From the NCBI GenBank assembly GCA_046706145.1, contig JBJKPP010000138.1:1-5771 (forward strand): 5,771 bases of DNA. Direction: 5' to 3'. Made by a program: the position numbers and the translations under genes. Shown here in pieces: positions 5,745 to 5,771 of the stretch. The stretch's first letter is position 1; every line of letters starts with the position of its first letter. This DNA is from JBJKPP01 sp046706145. Lineage in GTDB: Bacteria; Bacteroidota; Ignavibacteria; Ignavibacteriales; Ignavibacteriaceae. The notes under the pieces were generated by a model, which worked only from the letters and a program-made list of their open reading frames with translations, searched no databases and was not told where the DNA came from.

Positions 5745-5771
5745 CAAAATATAAGTTTCTACTGTTTATCA

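Overview
The window is AT-rich chromosomal DNA from a bacterium, most likely of the Bacteroidota/Ignavibacteriota (FCB) group. The reasons are the resemblance of the GNAT protein and the Lmo0937-like miniprotein to Bacteroidota proteins as I remember them, and the low GC. Several genes carry clear Shine-Dalgarno sequences (AAGGAGGT, GAGGT, AGAGGTG), which argues against a typical Bacteroidia genome and slightly favours a deeper FCB lineage. This placement is an inference. There are no rRNA, tRNA, CRISPR or IS elements.

Left part (1-1545, minus strand): a complete Crp/Fnr-family regulator (28-714), then a 258-bp gap, then a 190-aa all-helical, TPR-like protein of unknown function (973-1545). 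A 502-bp non-coding stretch (1546-2047) separates this from divergent plus-strand genes. It holds an unused Shine-Dalgarno sequence and two TTGACAAC boxes 39 bp apart. The second box heads a good sigma70-type promoter whose spacer contains a short inverted repeat.

Central part (2048-4599, plus strand): a GT4-type glycosyltransferase (2048-3247), a nine-helix-class membrane protein of the LPG-synthase-TM/UPF0104 family (3306-4328), and a 53-aa two-helix membrane miniprotein of the Lmo0937 type (4438-4599). The three lie in the same direction with gaps of 58 and 109 bp, so they may be one transcript. The first two suggest glycosylation or handling of an envelope lipid or glycan.

Right part: a 90-aa stand-alone protein resembling the SinR/Cas2-like small ferredoxin-fold family (4756-5028), and a convergent GNAT acetyltransferase (5246-5695, minus strand). 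The GNAT gene ends in a perfect 12-bp-stem terminator.

I see no obvious new multi-gene system. The points most worth a second look are the Cas2-like orphan, the Crp protein with changed adenine-contact residues, the two small membrane genes after the glycosyltransferase, and the structured 502-bp intergenic region.
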